Shown: positions 7,759 to 14,766 of the stretch, piece after piece | Position numbering within the stretch: the stretch's first letter is position 1 | How the letters are laid out: each line of letters begins with the position of its first letter | NCBI GenBank assembly: GCA_903888395.1 | Contig: CAISTO010000228.1 | Coordinates: 1-19,619 of the forward strand | DNA from: an uncultured Bacteroidota bacterium | Lineage (GTDB): Bacteria > Bacteroidota > Bacteroidia > UKL13-3 | Direction of reading: 5' to 3' | Length of the DNA: 19,619 nucleotides | Notes under the pieces: generated by a model | The model's database searches: none | What the model saw: only the letters and a program-made list of their open reading frames with translations | What the model was told of the DNA's origin: nothing | Program-made: the position numbers and the translations under genes

Positions 7759-8073
7759 TTAAAACTTCATCAAATCAGCATCGTTCACATCAATTGATTT
7801 GCTGCTACGATACAAGTGAATAATTATGGCAATGGCCACTGCAGCTTCAGCAGCAGCAATGGTGATAATAAAAATGGTAAAGAAAGTTCCGTCTAATTTA
7901 CCCGCATGTAAAAATTTGTTGAAAGCAACAAAATTGATATTTACACTGTTCAAAATAAGTTCTATGGACATTAGCATAGTAACCATGTTTCTGCGAGTTA
8001 GGAAACCGTAAACGCCAATAAAAAATAAGATGGCGCTTAAAAATAAAATATGTGTTAAACCAATTTCGTTCAT
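7759..8073 (-). CDS. nuoK: NADH-quinone oxidoreductase subunit K
   Basis: A 104-residue membrane protein with three predicted helices, the normal NuoK size. The two membrane-buried glutamates of the E-channel are present: E38 in MSIELILNSVNINF and E76 in AAAEAAVAIAI. Its ATG overlaps the nuoJ stop codon by 4 bp (ATGA), indicating translational coupling. Confidence 0.97.
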   Translation of the reverse strand: MNEIGLTHILFLSAILFFIGVYGFLTRRNMVTMLMSIELILNSVNINFVAFNKFLHAGKLDGTFFTIFIITIAAAEAAVAIAIIIHLYRSSKSIDVNDADLMKF

Positions 8074-8585
8074 GCTTCTGTTTTTGGTTTTAAGGCAATT
8101 ACAATTGATCCAATTAATGCGGCAAGTAATAACATACTTACTACTTCAAAAGGTAAAATAAATCCGTGTTCGGTGGTACTTAACATTTGTCGTCCAATGT
8201 TTTTAACTGTTGGTTCAATGGCGGTGTTTGTAGTGGCAACAAATGAATAATTATTGATTAATGAAATAACTATGGCACAAGCAAAAACTGCTGCCAAAGC
8301 TGAAACTATTACCGATATTAATTTGGGTTTCTCCATATCTTTTCCCGATGCGTGGGTTAAAAATATAGAGAATATGATGAGTACAACTATTCCACCTATA
8401 TAAACTACTATTTGCACAGCAGCAATGAATTCATAGTTCAGGTAAAAGTATAATCCAGCTATTCCCATTAATGAAAATAGCAAATAAATAGCCGAACGGA
8501 ATATTTTTTTGGCAGTAACTGCCAATATTCCTCCACCCAATATGATGGATGCTAAAATGTAAAATATAACTATTGATGCACTCAT
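8070..8585 (-). CDS. nuoJ: NADH-quinone oxidoreductase subunit J
   Basis: A 171-residue protein with five hydrophobic segments and the NuoJ pattern: FRSAIYLLFSLMGIAGLYFY at 29-48, then AVQIVVYIGGIVVLIIFSIF at 56-75. The third helix region with YIGGIVVLIIF contains the conserved pi-bulge-type motif of this subunit (Tyr-x-Gly-x3-Leu/Ile). It is the first gene after nuoI but separated from it by 64 nt holding a heptamer-period repeat, the largest gap between adjacent nuo genes apart from the BRO insertion site. It couples to nuoK through an ATGA overlap. Confidence 0.96.
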   Translation of the reverse strand: MSASIVIFYILASIILGGGILAVTAKKIFRSAIYLLFSLMGIAGLYFYLNYEFIAAVQIVVYIGGIVVLIIFSIFLTHASGKDMEKPKLISVIVSALAAVFACAIVISLINNYSFVATTNTAIEPTVKNIGRQMLSTTEHGFILPFEVVSMLLLAALIGSIVIALKPKTEA

Positions 8586-8616
8586 TTTATATTGTTTTTT
8601 TATTGAACATTGAATT

Positions 8617-8651
8617 CATTCATAATTCAACATTCATAATTCATAATTTTT
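8617..8651. repeat. Short tandem repeat with 7-bp period between nuoI and nuoJ
   Basis: Two 14-bp units, CATTCATAATTCAA (8617-8630) and CATTCATAATTCAT (8631-8644), differ at one base and break down into 7-bp subunits (CATTCAT, AATTCAA, CATTCAT, AATTCAT). The last partial unit runs into the nuoI stop codon at 8650-8652. No protein coding is evident. Confidence 0.7.
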
Positions 8652-9126
8652 ATTCTACTCCTTGCATTAATTTAGAATCTGGTTGATTCAAAATTTTCTT
8701 CAATTGTTTTTTATCGTAAACACTGTGTTCAAAATTTTGGGCCATTACAATTGCATCTGACGGGCAAGCCACCACACATAAATTGCACATGGTGCATAAA
8801 TCTAAGTGATAAACAAAAGCATCTATTCTTTTTTTCTTTTTACCATCTTCTAAAATTTCCTGCTTGGTAATAATTTTAATAGTTCCATTCGGACAAGCAA
8901 TTTCGCAAGCTTGGCATCCAGTGCAACGGTGTTCGTTATTATCATCGTGAGGCATGACCACTTCACCTCTAAAACGATCGAACATTTTTAAAGTTGCTCT
9001 ATTATCAGGATATTCTTCCGTTTTAATTTCATCGAGATGGGTAAAATAATATCCAGTCACTTTCATCCCTACCAGTAAGGATTTAATTGATTTGTATATG
9101 GTACCGAAATATTCTTTTAAAAACAT
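8650..9126 (-). CDS. nuoI: NADH-quinone oxidoreductase subunit I (two 4Fe-4S clusters)
   Basis: A 158-residue ferredoxin-like subunit of the peripheral arm that passes electrons toward cluster N2 in NuoB. Two complete CxxCxxCxxxCP motifs are seen: C68, C71, C74, C78 (CTGCQACEIACP) and C111, C114, C117, C121 (CTMCNLCVVACP). These bind clusters N6a and N6b. Since nuoE, nuoF and nuoG are missing from the locus, NuoI would be the most exposed electron entry point of the assembled complex, as proposed for other 11-subunit complexes (family knowledge plus inference). Its upstream region contains a six-unit heptamer array and the BRO-N gene instead of nuoH. Confidence 0.97.
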   Translation of the reverse strand: MFLKEYFGTIYKSIKSLLVGMKVTGYYFTHLDEIKTEEYPDNRATLKMFDRFRGEVVMPHDDNNEHRCTGCQACEIACPNGTIKIITKQEILEDGKKKKRIDAFVYHLDLCTMCNLCVVACPSDAIVMAQNFEHSVYDKKQLKKILNQPDSKLMQGVE

Positions 9127-9131
9127 CTTTT

Positions 9132-9173
9132 TTAGTTGTTAGTTATTAGTTGTCAGTTGATAGTTGTTAGTTT
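9132..9173. repeat. Six-unit 7-bp tandem repeat between nuoI and the BRO-N gene
   Basis: Consecutive units read TTAGTTG, TTAGTTA, TTAGTTG, TCAGTTG, ATAGTTG, TTAGTTT, with consensus TTAGTTG and at most one or two changes per unit. The array lies in the leader of nuoI. Two more such units occur on the other side of the BRO-N gene at 9979-9992, including a 13-bp identical stretch. Confidence 0.85.
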
Positions 9174-9184
9174 TTTTGTAATTA

Positions 9185-9955
9185 TTATTTATCTTTTATC
9201 CGTTTCTTCTTTTTATCTGTAGGTAAAAAATTGTCATTTGATACCACTCTATTACCTGTCTTTGATTCGAGATCGCGTCTTGCTATGCCAGCCACATTAC
9301 CACCTTGTTTAGCAGCAACTTTATTTTCTTTAAATCCTTTTGGATTCTTTACTTTTACTATAGCTGTTGTTGAAGCCTCTCCTAACATTGAAAAAATAAG
9401 TTCAAGGTCATTCATGTGGTCTCGTAAATTCTCACTTTTTAGTCCTTTTACTTTTTTATATTCCACTTGTTCTTTAACACCTCTATTTTTCCACTCATCG
9501 GTAAGTTCCTCACGAATGGCAATACTTCGCATTCGCTTTTCTATCCAGTCTTCAGGATAGCCTTTCATTTTGTATAGTTCCCTTGTCCTTAGCGTTGCTA
9601 ACTCAGGGTTTTCAATTTCATCTAACCTATCTGAGCCAACTTGTGCCAACCAACGTTTAAAAGGTTCGGCTTTAGGTGATGGAATTGACTGAATTATGCG
9701 TAAAAGTCCTTGGGCATTGGCACAATTCATTTTTTGTTTACCTCCTGCTGTGTCCACCAAAAGGGAGGGGACAATTTGTCCCCACCCTTTGGAAAGTTCT
9801 TCATCACGTTTACGCATTTTCTTTACGTAGTCAGTAGGGTTTAGGGTGTCTGTTAATACTTTTACAACATCAGCTACCACAAAATACCACTTCTGTTCGG
9901 ATTCTACCCAAACAGATCGTATTGCAGTACTTTCAAATAGTTTAATGTTGCTCAT
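9185..9955 (-). CDS. BRO family N-terminal domain protein (phage antirepressor-like)
   Basis: A 256-residue protein. The N-terminal BRO-N domain (about 1-110) contains VWVESEQKWYFVVADVVKVL and IIQSIPSPKAEPFKRWLAQV, both characteristic of Bro-N proteins found in phages, baculoviruses and many bacterial genomes. These are DNA-binding proteins, often called antirepressors; the cellular role here is unknown. The C-terminal half (about 125-256) is Lys-rich and ends in a basic tail (KKKKRIKDK). Compared with the related bacterial proteins I remember, about 20 residues seem to be missing between RGVKEQVEY and KKVKGLK. It interrupts the nuo operon on the same strand, between nuoH and nuoI, flanked by heptamer-type repeats, and is plainly foreign to respiration. 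A near-perfect 15-bp hairpin lies inside the gene at 9760-9790. Confidence 0.9.
   Translation of the reverse strand: MSNIKLFESTAIRSVWVESEQKWYFVVADVVKVLTDTLNPTDYVKKMRKRDEELSKGWGQIVPSLLVDTAGGKQKMNCANAQGLLRIIQSIPSPKAEPFKRWLAQVGSDRLDEIENPELATLRTRELYKMKGYPEDWIEKRMRSIAIREELTDEWKNRGVKEQVEYKKVKGLKSENLRDHMNDLELIFSMLGEASTTAIVKVKNPKGFKENKVAAKQGGNVAGIARRDLESKTGNRVVSNDNFLPTDKKKKRIKDK
9760..9790. repeat. Inverted repeat inside the BRO-N coding region
   Basis: The arms AAAGGGAGGGGACAA (9760-9774) and TTGTCCCCACCCTTT (9776-9790) pair at 14 of 15 positions around a single central base. It is strikingly GC-rich for this AT-rich window. On the coding strand it specifies part of the KGWGQIVPSLL segment, so the frame stays open. 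Confidence 0.7.
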
Positions 9956-9978
9956 TTTGTGTCAAAATAATGTGATTT

Positions 9979-9992
9979 TTAGTTGTCAGTTA
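9979..9992. repeat. Two heptamer units upstream of the BRO-N gene, matching the 9132-9173 array
   Basis: TTAGTTG and TCAGTTA are adjacent here. TTAGTTGTCAGTT (9979-9991) is identical to 9146-9158 on the far side of the BRO-N gene, so the gene is bracketed by a 13-bp direct repeat. Confidence 0.7.
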
Positions 9993-10000
9993 TTTTATCA

Positions 10001-10014
10001 TTCATACTTCATAC
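10001..10014. repeat. Two TTCATAC heptamer units next to the nuoH stop codon
   Basis: TTCATAC is repeated exactly at 10001-10007 and 10008-10014 and is followed by TTCTAAA at 10015-10021, which overlaps the nuoH stop codon. The repeat is short but shares the 7-bp period of the other intergenic arrays. Confidence 0.5.
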
Positions 10015-10016
10015 TT

Positions 10017-11111
10017 CTAAAAGTGCCAACCCATGATGGCCATCACCGTTACCAGTATTACATTTACCATGCTTATTGGCAATAAATATTTCCATTCTAA
10101 AGTAAGTAATTGATCTACACGCAAACGTGGGAAAGTCCAACGAAATTGCATAATAATAAATATAATCAAAAAGGTTTTTGAAAAGAACCAAACAGATGAT
10201 GGAATAAAATCCATGATATGATTAAAACCATCCAATCCACCAATATGAAAAGGCATCCAACCGCCTAAAAATAAAGTAGCTGCTACAGCTGAAACTACAA
10301 ATAAATTAATGTATTCCGACAATAAAAACATGGCGAATTTCATTCCTGCATATTCTGTATGGAAACCACCTGTTAATTCTTGTTCTGCTTCGGCCATGTC
10401 AAATGGCGCACGATTAATTTCGGCAGTAGATGCAATAATAAAAATTACAAAAGAAATGATTACAGGGATATGTCCTTTAATAATCCACCAACCATTTTCT
10501 TGACTTCTAACAATATCGCCTAAACTTAAACTTCCACTTAATACAACTATTGAAATTAAAGATAATCCAACTGATAATTCATAACTCACTATTTGCGCAC
10601 CACTGCGCATGGCACCAAGTAAAGAATACTTATTATTACTTGACCAACCAGCCATTAATATTCCAATTACGCCAAGCGATGAAACAGCCGAAACATAAAG
10701 CACACCAATATTGATATCATATAATTGAAAATCTTTTGCAAAAGCAATAGGCGCAATTACCATCATAGAGCCAATCACCATTATTACAGGAGCTAAATTA
10801 AACAAAAACTTATCTGCACTATCAGGAGTTAACCCTTCTTTCAATAATAATTTTAAGGTATCAGCTACAATTTGCATACTGCCTTTAGGTCCTACCCTAT
10901 TGGGTCCTAAACGAATTTCCATAAATGCTGCAACTTTGCGCTCCATATAACCTAAAAAGAAACAAAGTACTACCAAAAAAGCAATCAGGCTAACACCTAA
11001 AATCACCATTTCGGTTACTTGAAGTAACAATGAATTTGTTATTAGTTCAGCAAGCAAATGATGTATATAAGTTGCCAAAGAAGAAAAGCTATAGGTTAAT
11101 AAAATTTTCAT
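10017..11111 (-). CDS. nuoH: NADH-quinone oxidoreductase subunit H (quinone-site membrane subunit)
   Basis: A 364-residue subunit with about eight hydrophobic segments. It anchors the peripheral arm and forms the quinone tunnel with NuoB and NuoD. Motifs include YMERKVAAFMEIRLGPNRVGP (motif end GPNRVGP at 69-75) and ELTGGFHTEYAGMKFAMFLL, the conserved loop carrying acidic residues of the E-channel. Its start codon overlaps the nuoD stop by 4 bp (ATGA). This shows that D and H are natural neighbours here and that no EFG genes were recently lost by a simple break inside a gene. Downstream comes the BRO-N gene instead of nuoI. Confidence 0.97.
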   Translation of the reverse strand: MKILLTYSFSSLATYIHHLLAELITNSLLLQVTEMVILGVSLIAFLVVLCFFLGYMERKVAAFMEIRLGPNRVGPKGSMQIVADTLKLLLKEGLTPDSADKFLFNLAPVIMVIGSMMVIAPIAFAKDFQLYDINIGVLYVSAVSSLGVIGILMAGWSSNNKYSLLGAMRSGAQIVSYELSVGLSLISIVVLSGSLSLGDIVRSQENGWWIIKGHIPVIISFVIFIIASTAEINRAPFDMAEAEQELTGGFHTEYAGMKFAMFLLSEYINLFVVSAVAATLFLGGWMPFHIGGLDGFNHIMDFIPSSVWFFSKTFLIIFIIMQFRWTFPRLRVDQLLTLEWKYLLPISMVNVILVTVMAIMGWHF

Positions 11112-12232
11112 CGGTCAATATCAGGAATTACTAAATCAATGGTTGACATAATCGCAACTAAATCTCCAATTTTACCTCCTTTTGCCATTAATGGCAATGC
11201 AGAAAGATTTGAAAAACCTGGTGAACGATACTTAATTCTGTATGGACTTGCAGCGCCATCACTTACTATAAAAACACCTAATTCGCCTCTTGGAGTTTCT
11301 ACTCTTTGGTAAAATTCACCTTTAGGAAGTTTGATAACATTTTTTGTTTTTGCTTGAAATTCACCTTCAGGAATATTGTCGATTAATTGTTCAATAATAA
11401 AAACTGACTGTTTCATTTCGTGCATTCTAATCATATACCTTGCATAGCAATCGCCACCAGTTCCTAATATTTCATCAAACTGAACTTGATCGTATGCTGA
11501 ATAAGGAATTAGTTTTCTTATATCGCAACTAACGCCCGAAGCTCTAGCAGTTGGGCCAGTTACACCATAAGAAATGGCATCTTCTTTTGAAAGCAATCCA
11601 ACTCCTTTTGTTCTATTTTCAAATATTACATTGCCAGTCATAATATTATCATATTCCTGGAATTTACTTTTTATTTGAGTTAAAACTTCCTTCGTTCTTT
11701 TCTGAAAATTTGGATGAATATCGTACATGACACCACCCGGAACCATAAAGTTTTGGGTTAATCTAGCACCACAAGTTTCCTCCATAATTTCCATAATAAA
11801 TTCACGTTCTCTGAATGCATAAAAGAAAGGAGTAACCGCTCCTAAGTCAAGCCCAGTGCAACCCCACCACAATAAATGCGATTGTAATCTGGTTAATTCT
11901 GCTAAAATGGTACGAATATATTTTGCTCTATCAGGAACTTCTAGTTGCAAACCTTTTTCCACTGTTAAAGCGCATGCTTCGTTGTTAATATGTGCCGCCA
12001 AATAATCCATGCGGCTGGTAGCAAAAATAAAATTTCTATAAGAAAGACTTTCGCTCATTTTTTCAATAGAGCGATGAATAAAACCTAAATGTGGTTGAAC
12101 TTTTTTAACAGTTTCGCCATCTAACCAAACTTTTAAATGTAGCACCCCATGAGTAGATGGATGCTGAGGACCGATGTTTATTACAAACTCACCTTCTTCC
12201 GTTACGTAATCGTCTTCTATCAGGCCTCTCAT
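11108..12232 (-). CDS. nuoD: NADH-quinone oxidoreductase subunit D
   Basis: A 374-residue protein of the peripheral arm that builds the quinone-binding site near cluster N2. The diagnostic N-terminal loop GPQHPSTHG (21-29) contains the quinone-site histidine. GFIHRSIEKMSE, NEACALTVEK and RGELGVFIVSDG also match the 49-kDa subunit family. The C-terminus ends in STIDLVIPDIDR, as expected for NuoD (usually ending in D-R). It is a separate gene, not fused to nuoC as in some lineages, and overlaps both nuoC and nuoH by 4 bp. Confidence 0.97.
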   Translation of the reverse strand: MRGLIEDDYVTEEGEFVINIGPQHPSTHGVLHLKVWLDGETVKKVQPHLGFIHRSIEKMSESLSYRNFIFATSRMDYLAAHINNEACALTVEKGLQLEVPDRAKYIRTILAELTRLQSHLLWWGCTGLDLGAVTPFFYAFREREFIMEIMEETCGARLTQNFMVPGGVMYDIHPNFQKRTKEVLTQIKSKFQEYDNIMTGNVIFENRTKGVGLLSKEDAISYGVTGPTARASGVSCDIRKLIPYSAYDQVQFDEILGTGGDCYARYMIRMHEMKQSVFIIEQLIDNIPEGEFQAKTKNVIKLPKGEFYQRVETPRGELGVFIVSDGAASPYRIKYRSPGFSNLSALPLMAKGGKIGDLVAIMSTIDLVIPDIDR

Positions 12233-12684
12233 AATGATATCATATTTTCGTCAACGTAATCTTTTCTTAAAGGATAACCGTTCCAGTCATCACTTAAAAA
12301 TAACCTACGTAAATCGGGATGATTAATAAATTTTACACCAAATAAATCAAAAACTTCGCGTTCTAATAATTCGGCTGTTCGCCAAATATTACACACGGTT
12401 TCTATTTCAGCGTTTTCTCTATTGCTAATTTTAGCTTTTAAAACAATGGTGTGTTGATGTGTTTTTGATAGTAAATGGTAAACCATCATTAAATGGTCTT
12501 TCCAATCAATGCAGGTTAAACAAAACAAATAATCAAAATCAAATTCGCTATTTGAACGCAGTTCATTTATTAACGGATATAACTCTTCCGAAGCTATATT
12601 TACATTTAAAAATTCTCCTGTTTCATCATATATTACCGATGGTAAAATAGCGCTAATACTGCTTTTTAGTTCTTCTGTGTTCAT
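12229..12684 (-). CDS. nuoC: NADH-quinone oxidoreductase subunit C
   Basis: A 151-residue, 30-kDa-type subunit of the peripheral arm. Its identity rests on the C-terminal signature ELLEREVFDLFGVKFINHPD, starting at about 106, followed by LRRLFLSDDWNGYPLRKDY. This is the conserved 'EREvfDlfGi-HPdLrR-GhPLRKDY' pattern. The N-terminal part is shorter than in many bacteria, giving a compact NuoC. It overlaps nuoB and nuoD by 4 bp on each side. Confidence 0.96.
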   Translation of the reverse strand: MNTEELKSSISAILPSVIYDETGEFLNVNIASEELYPLINELRSNSEFDFDYLFCLTCIDWKDHLMMVYHLLSKTHQHTIVLKAKISNRENAEIETVCNIWRTAELLEREVFDLFGVKFINHPDLRRLFLSDDWNGYPLRKDYVDENMISL

Positions 12685-13244
12685 CTAACGTCCTCTATTT
12701 TCTTTTTAAAATATTGTTCGTTTTTTATTTTTTCTTGCAATGTTATCATCGAATGTAACAAGGCTTCAGGGCGAGGTGGGCAACCAGGAATATAAACATC
12801 TACAGGAATTACGTGATCTACACCTTTAACCACTGAATAAGTATTATAAAAAAACGGACCACCAGAAATGGTGCAAGCGCCCATGGCAATCACATATTTT
12901 GGTTCTGGCATTTGGTCGTATAATCGTTTTAAAACTGGAGCCATCTTCATTACAATTGTTCCAGCTACAATAATTAAATCGGCTTGTCGTGGAGTGGCAC
13001 GTGCTACTTCAAATCCAAATCTTGACCAATCATGCTTTGCGCCAGCAGTCGACATCATTTCTATTGCGCAGCAGCTAGTTCCAAACACCAATGGCCATAA
13101 TGAATTGGAGCGAGCCCAATTAATTACATCATCTAATTTTGTGACTAATATTCCACCATCTGCGGTTTCGTGAACTTGTCCAGGGAATGTTAATGGACCT
13201 TCCATACTTTTATTTATTTCCATTCCAAAGCTCCTTTTTTCCAA
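12681..13244 (-). CDS. nuoB: NADH-quinone oxidoreductase subunit B (cluster N2)
   Basis: A 187-residue subunit holding the terminal 4Fe-4S cluster N2, which reduces the quinone. The four ligand cysteines are visible: adjacent C58 and C59 in FGTSCCAIE, C124 in AMGACTISGG, and C155 in YIPGCPPRPE. RATPRQADLIIVAGT is also typical. The start is uncertain: 13244 overlaps nuoA by 31 bp, the next ATG at 13223 (MEINKS) overlaps by 10 bp, and one at 13205 (MEGPLTF) begins 8 nt after the nuoA stop. The conserved region begins only after about residue 30, so any of the three would give a functional protein. Confidence 0.96.
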   Translation of the reverse strand: MEKRSFGMEINKSMEGPLTFPGQVHETADGGILVTKLDDVINWARSNSLWPLVFGTSCCAIEMMSTAGAKHDWSRFGFEVARATPRQADLIIVAGTIVMKMAPVLKRLYDQMPEPKYVIAMGACTISGGPFFYNTYSVVKGVDHVIPVDVYIPGCPPRPEALLHSMITLQEKIKNEQYFKKKIEDVR

Positions 13245-13564
13245 GCATATAATAATCCCATAAATAAGATAAACATAAATACCAATATTTCAAATAATGC
13301 TGGCATGCCAATTTCCTTAACAACAGTGGCCCATGGATACATAAAAACCAACTCTACATCAAATACTAAAAATATCAATGCAAATAAATAATATCCTACG
13401 TTAAATTGAATCCAAGATGTTCCTGTTGTTGGAATTCCACATTCATAAGTTTCGCCTTTTTGGGCATTTTTCTTTGTTTTTGCTACGGCTAATGAGAGTA
13501 AAATTCCCGCTCCTGCAAAAGCAATTCCACAAAGTAATAATAGTATTAGTGCTGATGAACCCAT
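13214..13564 (-). CDS. nuoA: NADH-quinone oxidoreductase subunit A
   Basis: A 116-residue membrane subunit with three helices and the first gene of the nuo operon. Motifs KGETYECGIP, FDVELVFMYPWA and LYAWKKGALEW are all characteristic of NuoA. An in-frame stop closely upstream fixes the ATG at 13564 as the most upstream possible start. A TACATTTG box (13577-13584 on the minus strand) lies 12 nt before it. Confidence 0.97.
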   Translation of the reverse strand: MGSSALILLLLCGIAFAGAGILLSLAVAKTKKNAQKGETYECGIPTTGTSWIQFNVGYYLFALIFLVFDVELVFMYPWATVVKEIGMPALFEILVFMFILFMGLLYAWKKGALEWK

Positions 13565-13576
13565 ATTTTAATATTT

Positions 13577-13584
13577 CAAATGTA
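13577..13584 (-). promoter_or_regulatory. Candidate -7 promoter box for the nuo operon
   Basis: The minus strand reads TACATTTG, an exact TAnnTTTG match. It lies only 12 nt before the nuoA ATG, implying a leader of a few nucleotides. A -33 TTTG at the right distance is not evident. Confidence 0.45.
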
Positions 13585-13724
13585 TTTGTTGCTATATTTT
13601 TAAAAAATGACCTGAATCATGGAAAAACAAATTATGTACGAACCTAAAATTTATTTCAAATAATTGTTTATGCTAAATAAATCAATAAATTTGATGAGCA
13701 AATAAAACAATATTTTACAAAATA

Positions 13725-13732
13725 CAAATATA
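13725..13732 (-). promoter_or_regulatory. Second candidate -7 promoter box for the nuo operon
   Basis: The minus strand reads TATATTTG, an exact TAnnTTTG match, about 160 nt before nuoA. It would give a long leader. In such AT-rich sequence a chance match is possible. Confidence 0.35.
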
Positions 13733-13873
13733 AAAAATTATTGCTAGTTGTGTATTTGTTTTACTAATATATTTACCATTGAAATTACGTATCGTTTTAT
13801 ACCTAAAAAATTCTTATGGAAAAAAGTATAATTAAATAAAATTTGCTATTATAAAATAACGTCTTAAAATTAC

Positions 13874-14653
13874 ATGCAATCACTTATCAATAAATACGGA
13901 AAATGGGCTTTAATTACCGGTGCTTCCTCAGGAATTGGGGCTGAGTTTGCTTTGCAATTAGCAGCTTTAAATTTTAACTTGGTTTTAGTAGCACGAAGGA
14001 AAGAAAAATTGGAACAACTTTCTGCCGAATTAATAGCTAAATTTAATATTGAAACACTAGTTATTTCTCTAGATTTATCAAAGCCAGATTTTTTAGAAAC
14101 CATCCAACAACAAACCAATCATTTAGACATTGGTTTATTAATTAACAATGCTGGTTTTGCCATTACAGGAAGTTTTTTAAATGATAATTTAGAAAACCAA
14201 CTTTCACTATTAGATGTAAATTGCAAAGCACCACTTATTTTATCTCATTATTTTGGAAATAGAATGCTTTCAAGTGGTTCAGGAGGTATTATAAACATTG
14301 CATCTACTGCTGCATTTTTGCCACTTCCTTTCTGGTCAAACTATGCTGCTTCTAAAGCTTATTTATTGTCGTTTTCTGAAGGAATTTGGCATGAATTAAA
14401 AAACAAAGGAATTGATGTTTTGGCTGTTTGTCCTGGTCCTACGCAAACTGAATTTGCTGATACAGCAAAAGTTAATTTAGGTGGCATGACAGCAAAAGCA
14501 GTAGTTGATTGTTCACTTAAAAATATTGGTAAAAATTCTTCTGTTATTGTAGGATTTGAAAATCAGTTTTCAACGTTTTTCTTAAGATTTTTTAGCAGAA
14601 ATTTATTAATCAAATTTGGGGCAATATTCACTAAAAAAATTGCTGTCAATTAA
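13874..14653 (+). CDS. Short-chain dehydrogenase/reductase (SDR) family protein
   Basis: A 259-residue classical SDR predicted to use NAD(P)H in the cytosol or at the membrane surface. The dinucleotide-binding motif TGASSGIG is at 15-22. Arg41-Arg42 after strand 2 (LVLVARR) suggests NADP(H) rather than NAD. NNAG is at 91-94 and the catalytic set S144, Y157, K161 (YAASK) is complete. CPGPTQTEF at 186-194 is the usual PG motif near the substrate. The type resembles the DltE/COG0300 group, whose substrates are often lipids or unknown carbonyls; the true substrate cannot be read here. The C-terminus (FSTFFLRFFSRNLLIKFGAI, 232-251) is hydrophobic and basic and may touch the membrane. It stands alone, divergent from nuoA and 113 nt before the mutase gene, without an obvious terminator. 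Confidence 0.92.
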   Translation: MQSLINKYGKWALITGASSGIGAEFALQLAALNFNLVLVARRKEKLEQLSAELIAKFNIETLVISLDLSKPDFLETIQQQTNHLDIGLLINNAGFAITGSFLNDNLENQLSLLDVNCKAPLILSHYFGNRMLSSGSGGIINIASTAAFLPLPFWSNYAASKAYLLSFSEGIWHELKNKGIDVLAVCPGPTQTEFADTAKVNLGGMTAKAVVDCSLKNIGKNSSVIVGFENQFSTFFLRFFSRNLLIKFGAIFTKKIAVN

Positions 14654-14737
14654 ATTAACATTCAATAAAAATAATTTTCATTGCTGTTTTAAAAACTTAC
14701 ACTAAGGTTTATCATTTAAATGCAAGCATAGTTTGTA

Positions 14738-14745
14738 TATATTTG
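14738..14745 (+). promoter_or_regulatory. Bacteroidota-type -7 box for the methylmalonyl-CoA mutase gene
   Basis: TATATTTG matches TAnnTTTG exactly and lies 21 nt before the ATG at 14767. An in-frame TTG at 14743-14745 is part of this box and so is unlikely to be a start codon. The stretch between box and ATG is A-rich, as is usual for leaders in this phylum. Confidence 0.65.
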
Positions 14746-14766
14746 CACAGCTTTAAAACAAAAAAA

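Larger units (their letters stand above)
13565..13873. other. Divergent intergenic region between nuoA and the SDR gene
   Basis: This 309-nt, very AT-rich gap separates two divergently transcribed genes and must hold promoters for both. On the minus strand, two exact TAnnTTTG boxes are visible (listed separately). On the plus strand only imperfect candidates occur, for example TATATTTA at 13768-13775. I see no open frame, RNA gene, long palindrome or heptamer array in it. Confidence 0.7.

Noticed and set aside
9132..9173. Possible CRISPR array
   Set aside because: Units are 7 bp with no spacers, and no cas-like genes are seen; it is a simple heptamer tandem repeat.
13565..13873. Possible small RNA or extra gene in the long AT-rich gap
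   Set aside because: No open frame with coding character, no stable hairpin with T-run and no tRNA-like fold could be seen; promoters explain the gap.
14743..14766. Upstream TTG start for the mutase, adding eight residues
   Set aside because: The TTG is part of an exact TAnnTTTG promoter box; the ATG at 14767 follows at normal leader distance, and conserved sequence begins only later.
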